Shown piece after piece: positions 7,845 to 17,570 of a stretch of DNA of 64,000 nt (positions within the stretch are counted from its first letter, which is position 1; the number at the start of each line of letters is the position of its first letter). Both the position numbers and the translations under genes were made by a program. The notes under the pieces are model-generated. The model was given only the letters and a program-made list of their open reading frames with translations, did no database searches and was not told the DNA's origin. Location of the stretch: contig JADFXM010000013.1 of the NCBI GenBank assembly GCA_015233565.1, forward strand, positions 62,001 to 126,000. Direction: 5' to 3'. Source of the stretch: Candidatus Rifleibacteriota bacterium (GTDB taxonomy: Bacteria; Muiribacteriota; Ozemobacteria; Ozemobacterales; Ozemobacteraceae).

Positions 7845-10025
7845 ATGCAAAATTTTGGTAAACTGAGATTGCGGGGCAGTGGTACATTCAAATTCATTAA
7901 TTTCTTCTTGATGTTTGTTTTTTTCTGTTTGAATTGTCCAAGTGTTTCGGCTGAGCAGAAAGGATTTGAATTTTCTCTTTCGAAGCCAGATCCAATTGAA
8001 AATAACAGCAAATCTTTTCCTGAGTCGAATTTATTTGCTGCAACTCTTTCAATTACAATTGCTGCTGGACATCATATTTACAGAGATCGAAGTTCACTAA
8101 ACGGAAAGAATATCAAAATTGTAACTCAGAAATGGCCTGAGCCAGTTTACCAAAAGGATCCATTCACAGGGGAGAAAATTTCGGTATTACCTTCCGGAAA
8201 GAGTGACATTTATCTCGAACTTGCAGCAGAAATATCAACTGATTCCTTGATACTTGAATCTTCGAATACAAATTCAGATAAGAGTACCAGGGTTTCAAAA
8301 AATACTACGGTAAGTTCTATTCAACTCCACAAATCAAGCGAAATTTCATCATATGGCAAACAAGTCGGAGTTCATTCAGGGGAAACAATAAATGACGCAT
8401 CTTTCGAATGCCAGGAAAAAGCTCAGCCCAGTGGGAACAAGGATTTGCGTGAAAATTGGCGTGAGGGTAAACTTCAGCTGTCTTATCAGGGTTGTTCAAC
8501 TCAAACATGTTTCCTGCCTGACGATAAGAGTTTTCCAGTTTCGTTTTCGATGGCAAGTTGGCAACTTTCAAACAATTTTGTGCCAGGCATTACAACTGGC
8601 AACATCCCGGCGTCAGGAAATTCATTAATAATTCCTCAATCATCAAGCTCTTCGACAACAAGCTTTTCTGAAAAAAATAATATTTCGAATTTCGGATCTT
8701 TTCAAACACCAGCTGGTAAAGCAGATTTCTCAGCAATAATACGACAGGAAGGGTTATTAAAAGCTGTATTGTTTGCTTTTCTTGCTGGCTTGCTTGTCAG
8801 CCTTACTCCATGTGTTTATCCGATGATTCCAATAACCCTTTCAATTATCGGGGGGCGGCGTGAAAACACATCGGCTCTTCGTGGAATGATGCTTTCAATT
8901 ACTTATGTAGCCGGCCTTTCCATTACATATGCATTCCTTGGACTTATTGTGGCAAAATTTGGAGCGCACGTCCGTGGATTCATCCAGGGCCCGTTTTTCC
9001 AGCTCTTCATTGCGTTGATATTTGCATTACTTTCGTTGTCCATGTTTGATGTATTCATGCTCCAAACACCTTCTTTTCTGCGACAAAAACTACAGCTAGG
9101 CAAAAAAGAGGGTTTTGGTGGAATATTCTTTCTCGGCATGCTTTCGGGATTGCTTGCTTCGCCCTGTGTTGCAGCACCTCTTGCCGGCATACTTGCTTAC
9201 ATTGCTTCCACTGGAAGTGTTATTCTTGGATTTTCACTGCTTCTTTCTTTTTCGTGGGGAATGGGGGTTTTGTTAATACTTGTCGGAACATTTTCCGGAA
9301 CACTGAATTCCCTGCCCAAGGCTGGTGTTTGGATGGAAAAAGTCAAGGAATTCTATGGTTTTCTGCTGGCAGGAGCCGCTCTCTATTTTGCTCACCCGGT
9401 AATTGGAACGGCACTCAGCAATATCGCTACAGCAGCTCTTCTTGCCGCACTTGCTGCATTTCTGGGCCTCTTCCAAAATGGTAACAACGACCGCAACATT
9501 GATCAACAAGACGACAATGGCAGCCTATTCCCGTGTGTGATGAAATGCTGGGGGGTGGTAATACTTGCAGTCGCCTGCGCATTTGCACTGAACTCCGCTG
9601 CAGAATGGGGTGGATTAAGCGGAATAAAAAATATTCCACAGCAACCTTTCAACGAATCGGCAGTTTCTATTAAATGGTACTACGATTACGACGAAGCCAG
9701 GCAAGTTGCCAACTCAAAAAATACCCCGCTGTTCATTGATTTTCGAGCTGACTGGTGTCCAATCTGCAAAGAACTTGAAAAAAGTGTTTTTCCTGACCCC
9801 ATTGTTAGTAGATTTTCCGAAAAAATTACTTTTTTGAAAATTGATCTTTCCGGTAACAATCCAGACGAAAAAGAACTTTCTAAGAAATACCAAGTAATTG
9901 GATTGCCAACCCTTTTGTTTCTTAAGCCTTCCGGAGAAGAAATTCATCATCTTAGAATTACTGGGGGAATTGAAGCAAAAGATCTTGCAGAGTCATTAAA
10001 CGAAGCGATTTCGCAATTACCCTAA
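7845..10025 (+). CDS. dsbD: thiol:disulfide interchange protein DsbD
   Basis: Carries electrons from cytoplasmic thioredoxin across the inner membrane to periplasmic thiol proteins. The 726-residue product has all three DsbD parts: a signal peptide and periplasmic alpha domain with C217 and C222 (CSTQTC), a membrane beta domain of about eight helices (residues ~300-590) with C323 (LTPCVYPMIP) and C441 (LASPCVAAP), and a periplasmic thioredoxin-like gamma domain with WCPIC (C638, C641). A Ser/Asn-rich linker makes the alpha domain longer than usual. The ribosome site is weak. It stands alone with no cytochrome c maturation genes nearby. Confidence 0.92.
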   Translation: MQNFGKLRLRGSGTFKFINFFLMFVFFCLNCPSVSAEQKGFEFSLSKPDPIENNSKSFPESNLFAATLSITIAAGHHIYRDRSSLNGKNIKIVTQKWPEPVYQKDPFTGEKISVLPSGKSDIYLELAAEISTDSLILESSNTNSDKSTRVSKNTTVSSIQLHKSSEISSYGKQVGVHSGETINDASFECQEKAQPSGNKDLRENWREGKLQLSYQGCSTQTCFLPDDKSFPVSFSMASWQLSNNFVPGITTGNIPASGNSLIIPQSSSSSTTSFSEKNNISNFGSFQTPAGKADFSAIIRQEGLLKAVLFAFLAGLLVSLTPCVYPMIPITLSIIGGRRENTSALRGMMLSITYVAGLSITYAFLGLIVAKFGAHVRGFIQGPFFQLFIALIFALLSLSMFDVFMLQTPSFLRQKLQLGKKEGFGGIFFLGMLSGLLASPCVAAPLAGILAYIASTGSVILGFSLLLSFSWGMGVLLILVGTFSGTLNSLPKAGVWMEKVKEFYGFLLAGAALYFAHPVIGTALSNIATAALLAALAAFLGLFQNGNNDRNIDQQDDNGSLFPCVMKCWGVVILAVACAFALNSAAEWGGLSGIKNIPQQPFNESAVSIKWYYDYDEARQVANSKNTPLFIDFRADWCPICKELEKSVFPDPIVSRFSEKITFLKIDLSGNNPDEKELSKKYQVIGLPTLLFLKPSGEEIHHLRITGGIEAKDLAESLNEAISQLP

Positions 10026-10048
10026 AAAAAGCATTCAGTACGAATGCT
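10024..10048 (-). terminator. terminator for leftward transcription
   Basis: AGCATTC/GAATGCT stem (10030-10036 and 10042-10048) with a 5-nt loop. Read on the minus strand it is followed by a run of seven T, the standard intrinsic terminator form. It would stop transcripts coming from the SpoIIE gene and also ends dsbD. Confidence 0.6.
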
Positions 10049-10064
10049 AAGTTCAATGGCTAAC

Positions 10065-10191
10065 GAGTCTGTCGCAAAATCCCTGATTTGCACATTTTAA
10101 TGTACCCACTCAATTTATCTCCCCGCTTTCTCGCATCAACAACGAGTCGCTTTGTACCGAATAAAATGTACCGAGATTTTCCGACAGCTTC
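10065..10191 (+). mobile_element. repeat family A, copy 1: 127-bp non-autonomous transposon-like element
   Basis: Starts GAGTCTGTCGCAAAAT and ends CCGACAGCTTC. It is flanked on both sides by TAAC (10061-10064 and 10192-10195), preceded by C in each case. A second copy at 45721-45850 shares the ends and most of the interior (ATGTACCCAC, GCATCAACA, CGAATAAAAT). It has no coding capacity. The flank duplication and shared ends mark it as a MITE-like element. Confidence 0.75.
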
Positions 10192-10196
10192 TAACG

Positions 10197-10636
10197 ACAA
10201 GTTCGGATTTCCTTGTCTCAAGGATTTAATCTGATACCATTTTTCCGATAATATCAATGTGAGTTTGCTCTGATTAGGCTAATTAGAGCAATTTTTTCAA
10301 AAGTTGGTCTCCAGCGGAATCCAATGACAAAAAGAATCGAACCTCTGCGAAAATGTCTTGTGAAGCTATTTTTTAGCCCGAAGTTCCCGAGTGAAAAAGC
10401 CCTCTTGTTATGACCTGAAGCCAAAAAGAAGCCTTTTTTGCCTGCTTTTTCTGCCCATGTAAATTTGACGCCTGAAAATAGCATTTGAAGATGGTTTCAA
10501 GGGTTTTCCTACTGTCCAGTAAAAACCGTCTGAAAAATGCCTTAAATTCGTTTACAGATCAGGATTTCAATAGATTTTGCGTCCGGAACTTCGGTTTAGC
10601 CAAAATTTCAGGTTTCCGATACCAGGAATTCTGAAG
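10197..10636. other. 440-bp stretch without a recognised gene
   Basis: Between repeat A copy 1 and the small leftward frame at 10637. A 76-codon minus-strand frame (10254-10484) exists but has no ribosome site and an amino-acid mix not typical of a protein. No RNA gene or clear operator was seen. Confidence 0.4.
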
Positions 10637-10762
10637 CTATGATCTAACCGCCTCCAAAAGAGGTGTGCTTTCATCCCATTCATTCGATTTCTGGTTGTGA
10701 AAGGTTGGCATTTGATGCATCTTCACAGCAACTTTTCCGGTTTTCAGAATTTCTTCGACCAT
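10637..10762 (-). CDS. small frame downstream of the SpoIIE gene, possible gene remnant
   Basis: A 41-residue frame starting MVEEILKTGKVAVKMHQ and ending with LLEAVRS. The frame is open further upstream, past the SpoIIE stop codon, without another ATG, GTG or TTG. The residue mix looks protein-like, unlike neighbouring non-coding DNA. It may be a short co-transcribed gene with an unusual start or the tail of a lost gene. No family was recognised. Confidence 0.3.
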   Translation of the reverse strand: MVEEILKTGKVAVKMHQMPTFHNQKSNEWDESTPLLEAVRS

Positions 10763-10794
10763 TTCCAGATCGTTGACATCGCTTAAATCAATAT

Positions 10795-13728
10795 CTAACT
10801 TCGTTCGATAATTACTACTGTAAAATCGTCAGGAAGCGGTTGTCCCGAAGCAATCAGGGGATGATTTTCCAGGATGTCCTTGCAAGCTTCTTCCAAAGGA
10901 AGAAAAGGTCTTCCCGCCAAATAACTCTTCAATATGTTGAAGCCGGAAACTCCTTCCTCGCCCAACGGCTCTGCCAGGCCGTCAGTGTAGAATATGAGGC
11001 GCTCAGAAGGTTGCAATTCAACCTGGACAGGTGTAAAAACCTGTTTTTCTCTTATTCCAAGAATTGTCCCTATAATTTCGATTTCTTCAAAGGTGCCATC
11101 TACTTTTCTTTTGTAGGGGAATGGATGTCCACAGTTGTAGATATTGATTTGGTCATTAGAAGTGTCGATCCAAACACTGCTGAGAGTCATTAATAGCTTC
11201 TTACTCCAACCCAGATTAACAGTGGAATGCAAAATTTTATTCAAAGAGGACAAAATGGAAACTGGCGTTGCTTCACTATTTGCTGAGGTGACAACTATCG
11301 TTTTTACCATGGCCATAACAATTGCTGCTGGAATTCCGTGCCCGGTAACATCTCCTGTGAGTACAAGAAGATTGTTTTTTCCCACTCTGAGATAGTCGAA
11401 ATAATCTCCTCCCAGTTCTGATGCTGGTTTGGAATAGCCAAATACTTTGTAGTTCCCATATTCGAGAACTTGCGCCGGAAAAAGCCTTTCCTGGACTTCC
11501 CTGCCCATGTTGATTTCGCTAAGACTTTCAGCCATTTTGTTAAATTGATTGGCAAGAACGCCAAATTCGTCGTTATCTTGTTGCGGAATTCGGTAGGAAA
11601 ATCTTCGGTCCCGTAACTCGTCAATTCCTTTGGTCAGCTCCTGAATCGGTTGCAGAAACTTTCTCGAAAGGAAAATGCCCAAAAGGGAAGTAAAGCCAAG
11701 GCTTAGAAATCCAAATACTATAAGCTGAAATTTCAGGTATTTTATTTCTGATTTTATTGGAGAAAGGGGCTTGAGCGCGAAAAGAATGTAATTTTCCAAA
11801 AATCCTCCTGGAAATCCGGTTACGATATAAGGTTCATTTTTATAGAGCATGATTCGATGTGCAATTCGTTTGGAAAATAGAAAAGTCCTGAAAAATTTAA
11901 TAAACTTTCGTCCAAGTGGCTTATTCGGGATTCCGGGAAAAATTTGGCGAAATCGAAAAACACGCCTGGGGTCAGAAGGCTTCAGATCCTTTTTTTTCTG
12001 ATAAAAGGCATCGGTTCGCACCGCAAGAAGTTCGGTTCCATCTTCCAACGGTCGAAATGGTAGCGAACGCTGAAGATGGAGCCGGTACATCATGCTTTTC
12101 TTCCAGCAGATTCCCATAATGTGTGTTGGTTTGCCATCAGGAGATCTGATTAGGTTATACATTGCGTAGTATTTTATTGGACCTACTTCGAGTGGTGACA
12201 TCATTCCTTCTTTCCCAAGCAGATCATACGCGAGAATTTCAGGATCAACTCCTGCTATCCCTGAAAGTATTGCGCTCTTCTTTAGGGACATCGGTTTGAT
12301 AGGTTCGGCATTTTCGTTGATACAATATTCGGTAAAAACATAATAAAGTAACGTGCCCAGAAGTTTTTTAACTTCATCATTCCATGAAGAATCGACTGGG
12401 ATCATTTTTCCGGAGCGATTGATCAGTATAGTTCCGCTTTTATTTCTGTACAGGGTGGCAAACTTATCGATATCAATCTTAAACTGTTCCAATCCTTGTG
12501 GAGTGGAAAGATCAGTTCTTTTTACCAATTCTTTTAATCCAATTTCACAAACCCTCCCCGCTAAGGGGAACTTTGTGTCCAACTCTCGTAAAACTTTTTC
12601 GGAGTGCTGTTGAGAGTCATTCGTTAAAGACTTTTCCCGTTCGCCGAGATATGCGATAACAGTAAAAGCCAGAATTCCTAAAGGAAGCGCGGAAGAAAGC
12701 AGAAATAAAGCGATAAGTTTCCCGCGAATTGAAATGAACGGGAGCTGTTTTTCAGATAAAATTATATAGATGAAAAACCCACCTGAAATCAGTATGAGAA
12801 AAGAGAGGAAGAAAAAGACTTTTGATGCCATTTTGGAGAATTCCGCAATGTCATTCTCCGAAAATGCTGTCAGTCTATATCTAGAATTAATGCTTGCAAT
12901 CGAGACCAATTTGTTTTTGATTATCAAATTATTTTGTGGCTCCCGTTCAAATTGAACGGCAGCTTTTTGCACAATATCCACATTCTCCTTAGTTCCTGCG
13001 ACTTTCATCGTATTCATGTCGACCAGGCTCAATTGAATATTGTCTCCGGATTTTCGTAGGATAAATGGCATTAATCCAACGATTGGTGAAAATCCTCTTC
13101 CATGAATTTGTGCAAAGAATGAAAATTTATCGCTTATGTGGTGGAAAAACCATGTTTTTATGGGACTGTCAGAACAGGGCATCCAACCGCTTCCAAGTTT
13201 CAAGACCCTCAAAATTTTATCTTTACCTCCGCCGAGAAGCCCAAGAAAAGAGAGAAAATATTTACTTTGGGGATTTTTTTCATCCAGAACAGCTGGTTTT
13301 TCCCCTGTTTTGTAGACGAACCGTAAAGTTTCCAAAAGTTTTTCAGAAATTGTTCTAGAGGTTGGATCTTTTCCAAAATCTATTAATCGATCCTTTTCAT
13401 CGAAAATCATGAAGGTAAAAAGGTTGGGAAATTTTTTCTCATAATGGGGTAGTACTTTCTTTAAAAAAGAAACCGGGTCCTGAGCTTTTTCAGCCCGTTG
13501 TCCCAGTTTCTTCAACAGTGGCTTCAAAAAAGCTTCAGCATTGCAGAAAGGAAGAACGTGGAGAATGCGGGAATCCATTCGCTCGAACCTGTCTCGCTCA
13601 TCGTTTACCAGTTTTAGATCGAGAAGATATTTCAGAGCAATGTTCCCAACAAGGAGAGGAAAACCGCAAAGAAAAAAAGTTATCGAAAAAGCGTATAGAA
13701 ATCGTTTTAAACTACTTCTTCTGTCCAT
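10795..13728 (-). CDS. membrane-bound SpoIIE-type PP2C phosphatase with HAMP domain
   Basis: A 977-residue sensor phosphatase. Transmembrane segments lie near residues 10-32, 300-325, 332-355 and about 650-675, enclosing extracytoplasmic parts. A HAMP linker (LSRKFLQPIQEL to ANQFNKMAESLSEI) leads to a C-terminal SpoIIE domain (about 740-977). Metal-binding and catalytic motifs are visible: ELGGDYFDY, GDVTGHGIPAA, NCGHPFP, FYTDGLAEP and DDFTVV. Such RsbU/SpoIIE proteins dephosphorylate STAS-domain anti-anti-sigma factors; the STAS protein at 16512 is the natural local candidate (inference). It is divergent from the HEAT-repeat gene, with 182 bp between the starts. Confidence 0.9.
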   Translation of the reverse strand: MDRRSSLKRFLYAFSITFFLCGFPLLVGNIALKYLLDLKLVNDERDRFERMDSRILHVLPFCNAEAFLKPLLKKLGQRAEKAQDPVSFLKKVLPHYEKKFPNLFTFMIFDEKDRLIDFGKDPTSRTISEKLLETLRFVYKTGEKPAVLDEKNPQSKYFLSFLGLLGGGKDKILRVLKLGSGWMPCSDSPIKTWFFHHISDKFSFFAQIHGRGFSPIVGLMPFILRKSGDNIQLSLVDMNTMKVAGTKENVDIVQKAAVQFEREPQNNLIIKNKLVSIASINSRYRLTAFSENDIAEFSKMASKVFFFLSFLILISGGFFIYIILSEKQLPFISIRGKLIALFLLSSALPLGILAFTVIAYLGEREKSLTNDSQQHSEKVLRELDTKFPLAGRVCEIGLKELVKRTDLSTPQGLEQFKIDIDKFATLYRNKSGTILINRSGKMIPVDSSWNDEVKKLLGTLLYYVFTEYCINENAEPIKPMSLKKSAILSGIAGVDPEILAYDLLGKEGMMSPLEVGPIKYYAMYNLIRSPDGKPTHIMGICWKKSMMYRLHLQRSLPFRPLEDGTELLAVRTDAFYQKKKDLKPSDPRRVFRFRQIFPGIPNKPLGRKFIKFFRTFLFSKRIAHRIMLYKNEPYIVTGFPGGFLENYILFALKPLSPIKSEIKYLKFQLIVFGFLSLGFTSLLGIFLSRKFLQPIQELTKGIDELRDRRFSYRIPQQDNDEFGVLANQFNKMAESLSEINMGREVQERLFPAQVLEYGNYKVFGYSKPASELGGDYFDYLRVGKNNLLVLTGDVTGHGIPAAIVMAMVKTIVVTSANSEATPVSILSSLNKILHSTVNLGWSKKLLMTLSSVWIDTSNDQINIYNCGHPFPYKRKVDGTFEEIEIIGTILGIREKQVFTPVQVELQPSERLIFYTDGLAEPLGEEGVSGFNILKSYLAGRPFLPLEEACKDILENHPLIASGQPLPDDFTVVIIERS

Positions 13729-13910
13729 TTTTACTCAAGTACATAAACTGGGCCTGCAAGAAACTTGTGCTGGGCAAAGTTCACGCAATCTAATTGTTAA
13801 CCACGAATTATTAAGGCGCTAGCAAAACTCCACAAAAGTAATCCAGATTACTAATGTTGATATTATAAGTGAATTCCATTATTATTTCACTCATAGGAGA
13901 AAATTTGCTC

Positions 13911-16331
13911 ATGGATTTTATGCCCGATGTCCTTCAGACGCTTGATGCGCCCATAAAGTCGTTCCGGATTTTTGCTATTGAAAAAGCCATTCAAGAAGGC
14001 TCATCAAACGAACTGTTGGATGCTCTTCGCAAAAGGCAACTTGAAGAAACTGATGAGGAATGTCTGGTTCTCCTGTCGCATGCCGTTGTTGCAGTAAGAA
14101 ACAGAATATCAGCTTCCCCCGATGAAGTCGGGATTTCTTCCTGCGTGGATTTCCATGAAAAATTTTTTTCTGCTGTTCCAGAGGAAAAATTAAGCCTGCT
14201 CAAATCCCTTTCCCATGAGGAAATTGGAAAAATGGCGCCCAGGGCTCCCGAGTGGCTTGTGAATGATAACAATCCTTTGGTAATGTCTAGTATTATTCGT
14301 TTATTTGGACGATATTGGCCGGAAGACAAACTGCCGGTGTTAAATGGAATGCTGGTGTCCGGTTATCTTTCTGTTCGCCTTTCGGCACTTGAAATACTCG
14401 CGGGAAACCACCCGGGAACTTTGATCAATGACCTTCCACAGCTATTGTCCTCGGATGACCCCCGAATCCGGGCGCTCGCAATTCATGGCCTATCAAGACT
14501 TGACATTGAAACAGCGATTGAGCATCTTGAAGCGATGCTTATGAGCTCGAATTCCCAAGAAAAGCTATGTGGAATTCAGAATTGTATATACCTTCCTTTT
14601 GAGAAAATAAAATCGCTTTTATTGAGATTTATTGCCTCGGAAATAGCTCCGGGCCTGATTGAAAAGGCTGGCCTCCTTTTGGAAATAAATGCAGATCAGG
14701 AAGTTCCTTTTCGACTTTTGGAAATCATGCAGTCTCGCCCTGATCAAACAGGAATTTTTAGAAAAATTTGGGAAGGGTCCTGTAAGGCAATTGAACATTC
14801 CGGAGAATTAGGAGAAAACTTCCATTCATTTATTGACCGACTTGGGGTTTTTGGAAAGAGAATAAATGCCAACCGGATCGTTCAGACCCTCCTGACTAAG
14901 CATTCTGCGATGGGTTCGGAACCTGAAATCCTTGAGGAATTGACCCATTTGATCAGTTCAGATCAACCTGAAATAAGAAGTTCTCTGAGGGAATCACTCC
15001 AATGGAACATCTCTGCTCCATTGAAAGAGATGATAGAGGATTTATTGCAACAAAAGGACAAGCGGATTTCATCTCCCAACCAGCAAACAAATATTAGTGA
15101 TGCAGGAATTGAGGGGCTCAAGCCGGAAGAGGCCGTAAGAATTGTTTCTTCATGGCAACCTCCGCAACGTGAACAAGCTGCTCCTATCATTAAAAACATT
15201 CTCTCCAACAAGAATTCCTCCTTTGATCTTCGTGCAGCATCACTAAGAGCTGCTCGCAGGCTTGAAATACCCGGATTTGTTTCCCTGGTTGAGCCGTTTT
15301 TGAAACACTCTGATGAAAAACTTACAGTGGCTGCTCTAGAATACATTGCACATTTTGATCCGGATCGTATTTTTCCTCTCCTGGGCTATTATCTTCAATC
15401 TTCCGGAGTGAGAATAAAATCGGCTGCAATAGCTATTCTTAAGCAATTTGATCCTGCACGGGCACTTTCAATGATTTCAGTTATGCTCTCCAACAAGAAT
15501 CCTGAACAACACAAAATGGCAATTTCTTGTATGGTTAGATTTGATTTTCCCCTAGTCAGAAAAATATTGGTAAATTTTCTCTTGAATAATTATGACCCCG
15601 AGCTTTTGAACTTGGGTTTATGCCTTTTCCAGACAAACCCTGATCCTGAAAATCTTTATGACCTATTCCGCCTTGAAAAGGCTCTCTTGCCAGATCTCCG
15701 TGGAAAAGTAACCATTGCTCGAAAACATATTGAGGCTGAATTGTTGGAAATAGGACTCTTGAATGATGATCAAAGGGAAAAACAGGATGCAAAGTTTGCT
15801 GTCCAACTGTTTCAAGAGGAAAGTCAAGCTAAAAAGCCCCCAAAGCCTTATTCCCTTAAGGAAGTTCGCCGTCAAACTGCAATAGAAGAAAAAAATCCGT
15901 CTTTTTTGTCAGGCTTTATGGAATTATATTTTCAATTTGCTTTCTTTGCGGAACAATGGATTGGAGGCGATTGGAAGAAAGTTGTTTTTATGCTTTTTCT
16001 TATAATTATTTCTTTTTTAATCATGCTGAATTCTTTCTTTCACGGTTCAGAAATTTCAAAAAACAAACCACACGGCGGTCCTTTGGCTGCTGCTAAAAAA
16101 ACCCTTTTTGCGCACGTTCTTGAGGTTGAGAAAGAATCGGGTGGCATATTTTTAAAGGCTCTGGATGGCAAGAAACTTCTTTTATTACCAAACAAGAAAA
16201 TAAAAATCGATTTGTCCGAAGGAGATAAAGTCAAAACTACTATTGTTCCTTTCCGATTGAATAACAAAGGTGTTATAATCGTTCAGGATTATGAAATAGA
16301 AAAAGTCTCCTCTGGTACTGACAAAAAATAA
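13911..16331 (+). CDS. HEAT-repeat protein with C-terminal membrane anchor
   Basis: About 806 residues. ATG 13911 is preferred to GTG 13869 because AGGAGA (13895-13900) precedes it. Most of the protein is helical HEAT-like repeats (e.g. LVSGYLSVRLSALEIL, LSSDDPRIRALAIHGL and LKHSDEKLTVAALEYI), a fold used for protein binding. Near residue ~690 a hydrophobic segment (FMLFLIIISFLIML) predicts one membrane pass, leaving a ~90-residue beta-rich tail outside. The role is unknown. Its position between a SpoIIE phosphatase and a STAS protein suggests a scaffold in the same signalling system. Confidence 0.75.
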   Translation: MDFMPDVLQTLDAPIKSFRIFAIEKAIQEGSSNELLDALRKRQLEETDEECLVLLSHAVVAVRNRISASPDEVGISSCVDFHEKFFSAVPEEKLSLLKSLSHEEIGKMAPRAPEWLVNDNNPLVMSSIIRLFGRYWPEDKLPVLNGMLVSGYLSVRLSALEILAGNHPGTLINDLPQLLSSDDPRIRALAIHGLSRLDIETAIEHLEAMLMSSNSQEKLCGIQNCIYLPFEKIKSLLLRFIASEIAPGLIEKAGLLLEINADQEVPFRLLEIMQSRPDQTGIFRKIWEGSCKAIEHSGELGENFHSFIDRLGVFGKRINANRIVQTLLTKHSAMGSEPEILEELTHLISSDQPEIRSSLRESLQWNISAPLKEMIEDLLQQKDKRISSPNQQTNISDAGIEGLKPEEAVRIVSSWQPPQREQAAPIIKNILSNKNSSFDLRAASLRAARRLEIPGFVSLVEPFLKHSDEKLTVAALEYIAHFDPDRIFPLLGYYLQSSGVRIKSAAIAILKQFDPARALSMISVMLSNKNPEQHKMAISCMVRFDFPLVRKILVNFLLNNYDPELLNLGLCLFQTNPDPENLYDLFRLEKALLPDLRGKVTIARKHIEAELLEIGLLNDDQREKQDAKFAVQLFQEESQAKKPPKPYSLKEVRRQTAIEEKNPSFLSGFMELYFQFAFFAEQWIGGDWKKVVFMLFLIIISFLIMLNSFFHGSEISKNKPHGGPLAAAKKTLFAHVLEVEKESGGIFLKALDGKKLLLLPNKKIKIDLSEGDKVKTTIVPFRLNNKGVIIVQDYEIEKVSSGTDKK

Positions 16332-16511
16332 TATCATCTCAGGGAAATGACTTCTCTTCCGATGAAATTTTGCACATTATGTTATATGAATTTAAGTGAT
16401 ATAGGGAAAGGTTGTGCATTCTAGACTACTGAAACTACAATCCAGTTATTAGTAGAGAGTTACTGAGGTAGTACAAATTACTACTTTGAAATTTTTTTTC
16501 ATGAGGTTGCT

Positions 16512-16865
16512 ATGAACTCTTTTGAAATTGAAGTGAAAGAAATTCGGAATACTCAGATAATTCAGATCAAAGGTTATTTTTCCGCAGATGCAGGAAAAAA
16601 TGTTAATGATCTGATCGATGACTTGCTTCGTAAAAACAAACTGGATTTCATAATTGATTTCTCAGTTTGCAAATTGATTAATAGCCCCGGTGTTGTTGCT
16701 TTAATGGATTCAACGATGAAAATTGTTGATGACTATAAGGGCAAATTGTTTTTTATCGGGGTCGATGATCTCAAAGTTTCTGTTTTCAAAATGGCTGGAG
16801 TTTTTCCTCTGGCAGGTAAGGCGACCTCTCTGGACGAAGCACTTCTGAAAATTAAAGGAAAGTGA
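16512..16865 (+). CDS. STAS-domain anti-sigma factor antagonist (SpoIIAA/RsbV-like)
   Basis: A 117-residue single-domain protein with the STAS pattern: beta-strand start (FEIEVKEI), DFIIDFSVCKLINSPGVVAL and a C-terminal FPLAGKATSLDEAL helix. The Ser of INSPG falls where the phosphorylated Ser of SpoIIAA/RsbV lies (usually D/N-S-S/T-G). In known systems a kinase anti-sigma factor phosphorylates this Ser and a SpoIIE phosphatase reverses it. The phosphatase is nearby (10795-13728), but no HATPase kinase is in the window. Confidence 0.83.
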   Translation: MNSFEIEVKEIRNTQIIQIKGYFSADAGKNVNDLIDDLLRKNKLDFIIDFSVCKLINSPGVVALMDSTMKIVDDYKGKLFFIGVDDLKVSVFKMAGVFPLAGKATSLDEALLKIKGK

Positions 16866-16969
16866 TGTCGATTTTCTCTCATTGACACTTTCAATATTGG
16901 CAAACCAGTAAAATTTTCCAAATAATCATGAATATAAATTATTTAATCTATTTTCTTATATTCTTTGAA

Positions 16970-16991
16970 ACTATCTTCAGCAGAAGATAGT
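16970..16991. promoter_or_regulatory. 9-bp stem hairpin upstream of the lipoprotein/sigma operon
   Basis: ACTATCTTC-AGCA-GAAGATAGT is a perfect inverted repeat ~100 bp after the STAS stop and ~77 bp before the ECF-type promoter. No T-run follows. It may end the STAS transcript or be an operator. Confidence 0.35.
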
Positions 16992-17067
16992 GTGAGACTT
17001 TGTGAATTTGCCGTGTAATTGGTTTTTCTCAGCTGAAAAATCAGATCAAAAAAAAATAAAAAATAAA

Positions 17068-17094
17068 TGTAACAAAAAAAAATATTAAAACGTA
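17068..17094 (+). promoter_or_regulatory. ECF-type promoter 1 (TGTAAC-N17-CGTA)
   Basis: TGTAAC at 17068-17073 and CGTA at 17091-17094 are separated by 17 nt, 46 bp before the lipoprotein start. The same elements with the same spacing recur ahead of the lipoproteins at 23357 and 26576. The boxes resemble promoters of SigX/SigW-type ECF factors. It would drive the lipoprotein plus the sigma/anti-sigma genes, giving autoregulation. Confidence 0.68.
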
Positions 17095-17139
17095 ACTTTT
17101 ATAAGTAAGAGAAATAAAAGATAAAGGAGGGAACTATCC

Positions 17140-17442
17140 ATGACAAAAGTAAGAGTATTTAAAGGTTCGATTGGGTTAATACTTTTGCTCATCGTTTCCA
17201 TAACCCTGGCTGGATGTGATATGGCCGCGCTTCTTCCCCTGTTAAAAGGTGTATTTGGCGCCATTACCGGTTTTATGACGGGATATGGCTCCGGGAAATC
17301 CACTACCGCCACAACAACAGGCGTTGTTAAACCTGTTACCCCTACTACGATTAATCCAACTCCGACTACAACCCCAACTACTCCGACTGCGGTCAAGCAG
17401 CCTCCTAATATTGTAATCACTAAACCTGCTGACAAGGAATAA
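17140..17442 (+). CDS. small lipoprotein with Thr/Pro-rich tail
   Basis: A 100-residue product. The signal sequence ends in lipobox LAGC (Cys24), so the mature protein is lipidated. The mature part is a short hydrophobic/Gly segment (MAALLPLLKGVFGAITGF) and then a Thr/Pro-rich linker ending in ADKE. The start has a strong AAAGGAGG. The N-terminal half closely matches the lipoprotein at 26576. All three lipoproteins here end in DKE. Function unknown; it precedes the ECF sigma gene and is probably part of its regulon. Confidence 0.75.
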   Translation: MTKVRVFKGSIGLILLLIVSITLAGCDMAALLPLLKGVFGAITGFMTGYGSGKSTTATTTGVVKPVTPTTINPTPTTTPTTPTAVKQPPNIVITKPADKE

Positions 17443-17570
17443 TGGAGATTTCGACTCTTGCTTGTAAAAGATCTGAAATAGCACTTTTTCAGGAAAAATG
17501 AAAAGATAAGTCGCAGTGATCAACTGAAACCAGTAACTCGAGGTTTGCGGATACAAGAGGAACACCGATA

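Noticed and set aside
10254-10484. 76-codon leftward frame
   Set aside because: No ribosome site, unlikely composition, no family.
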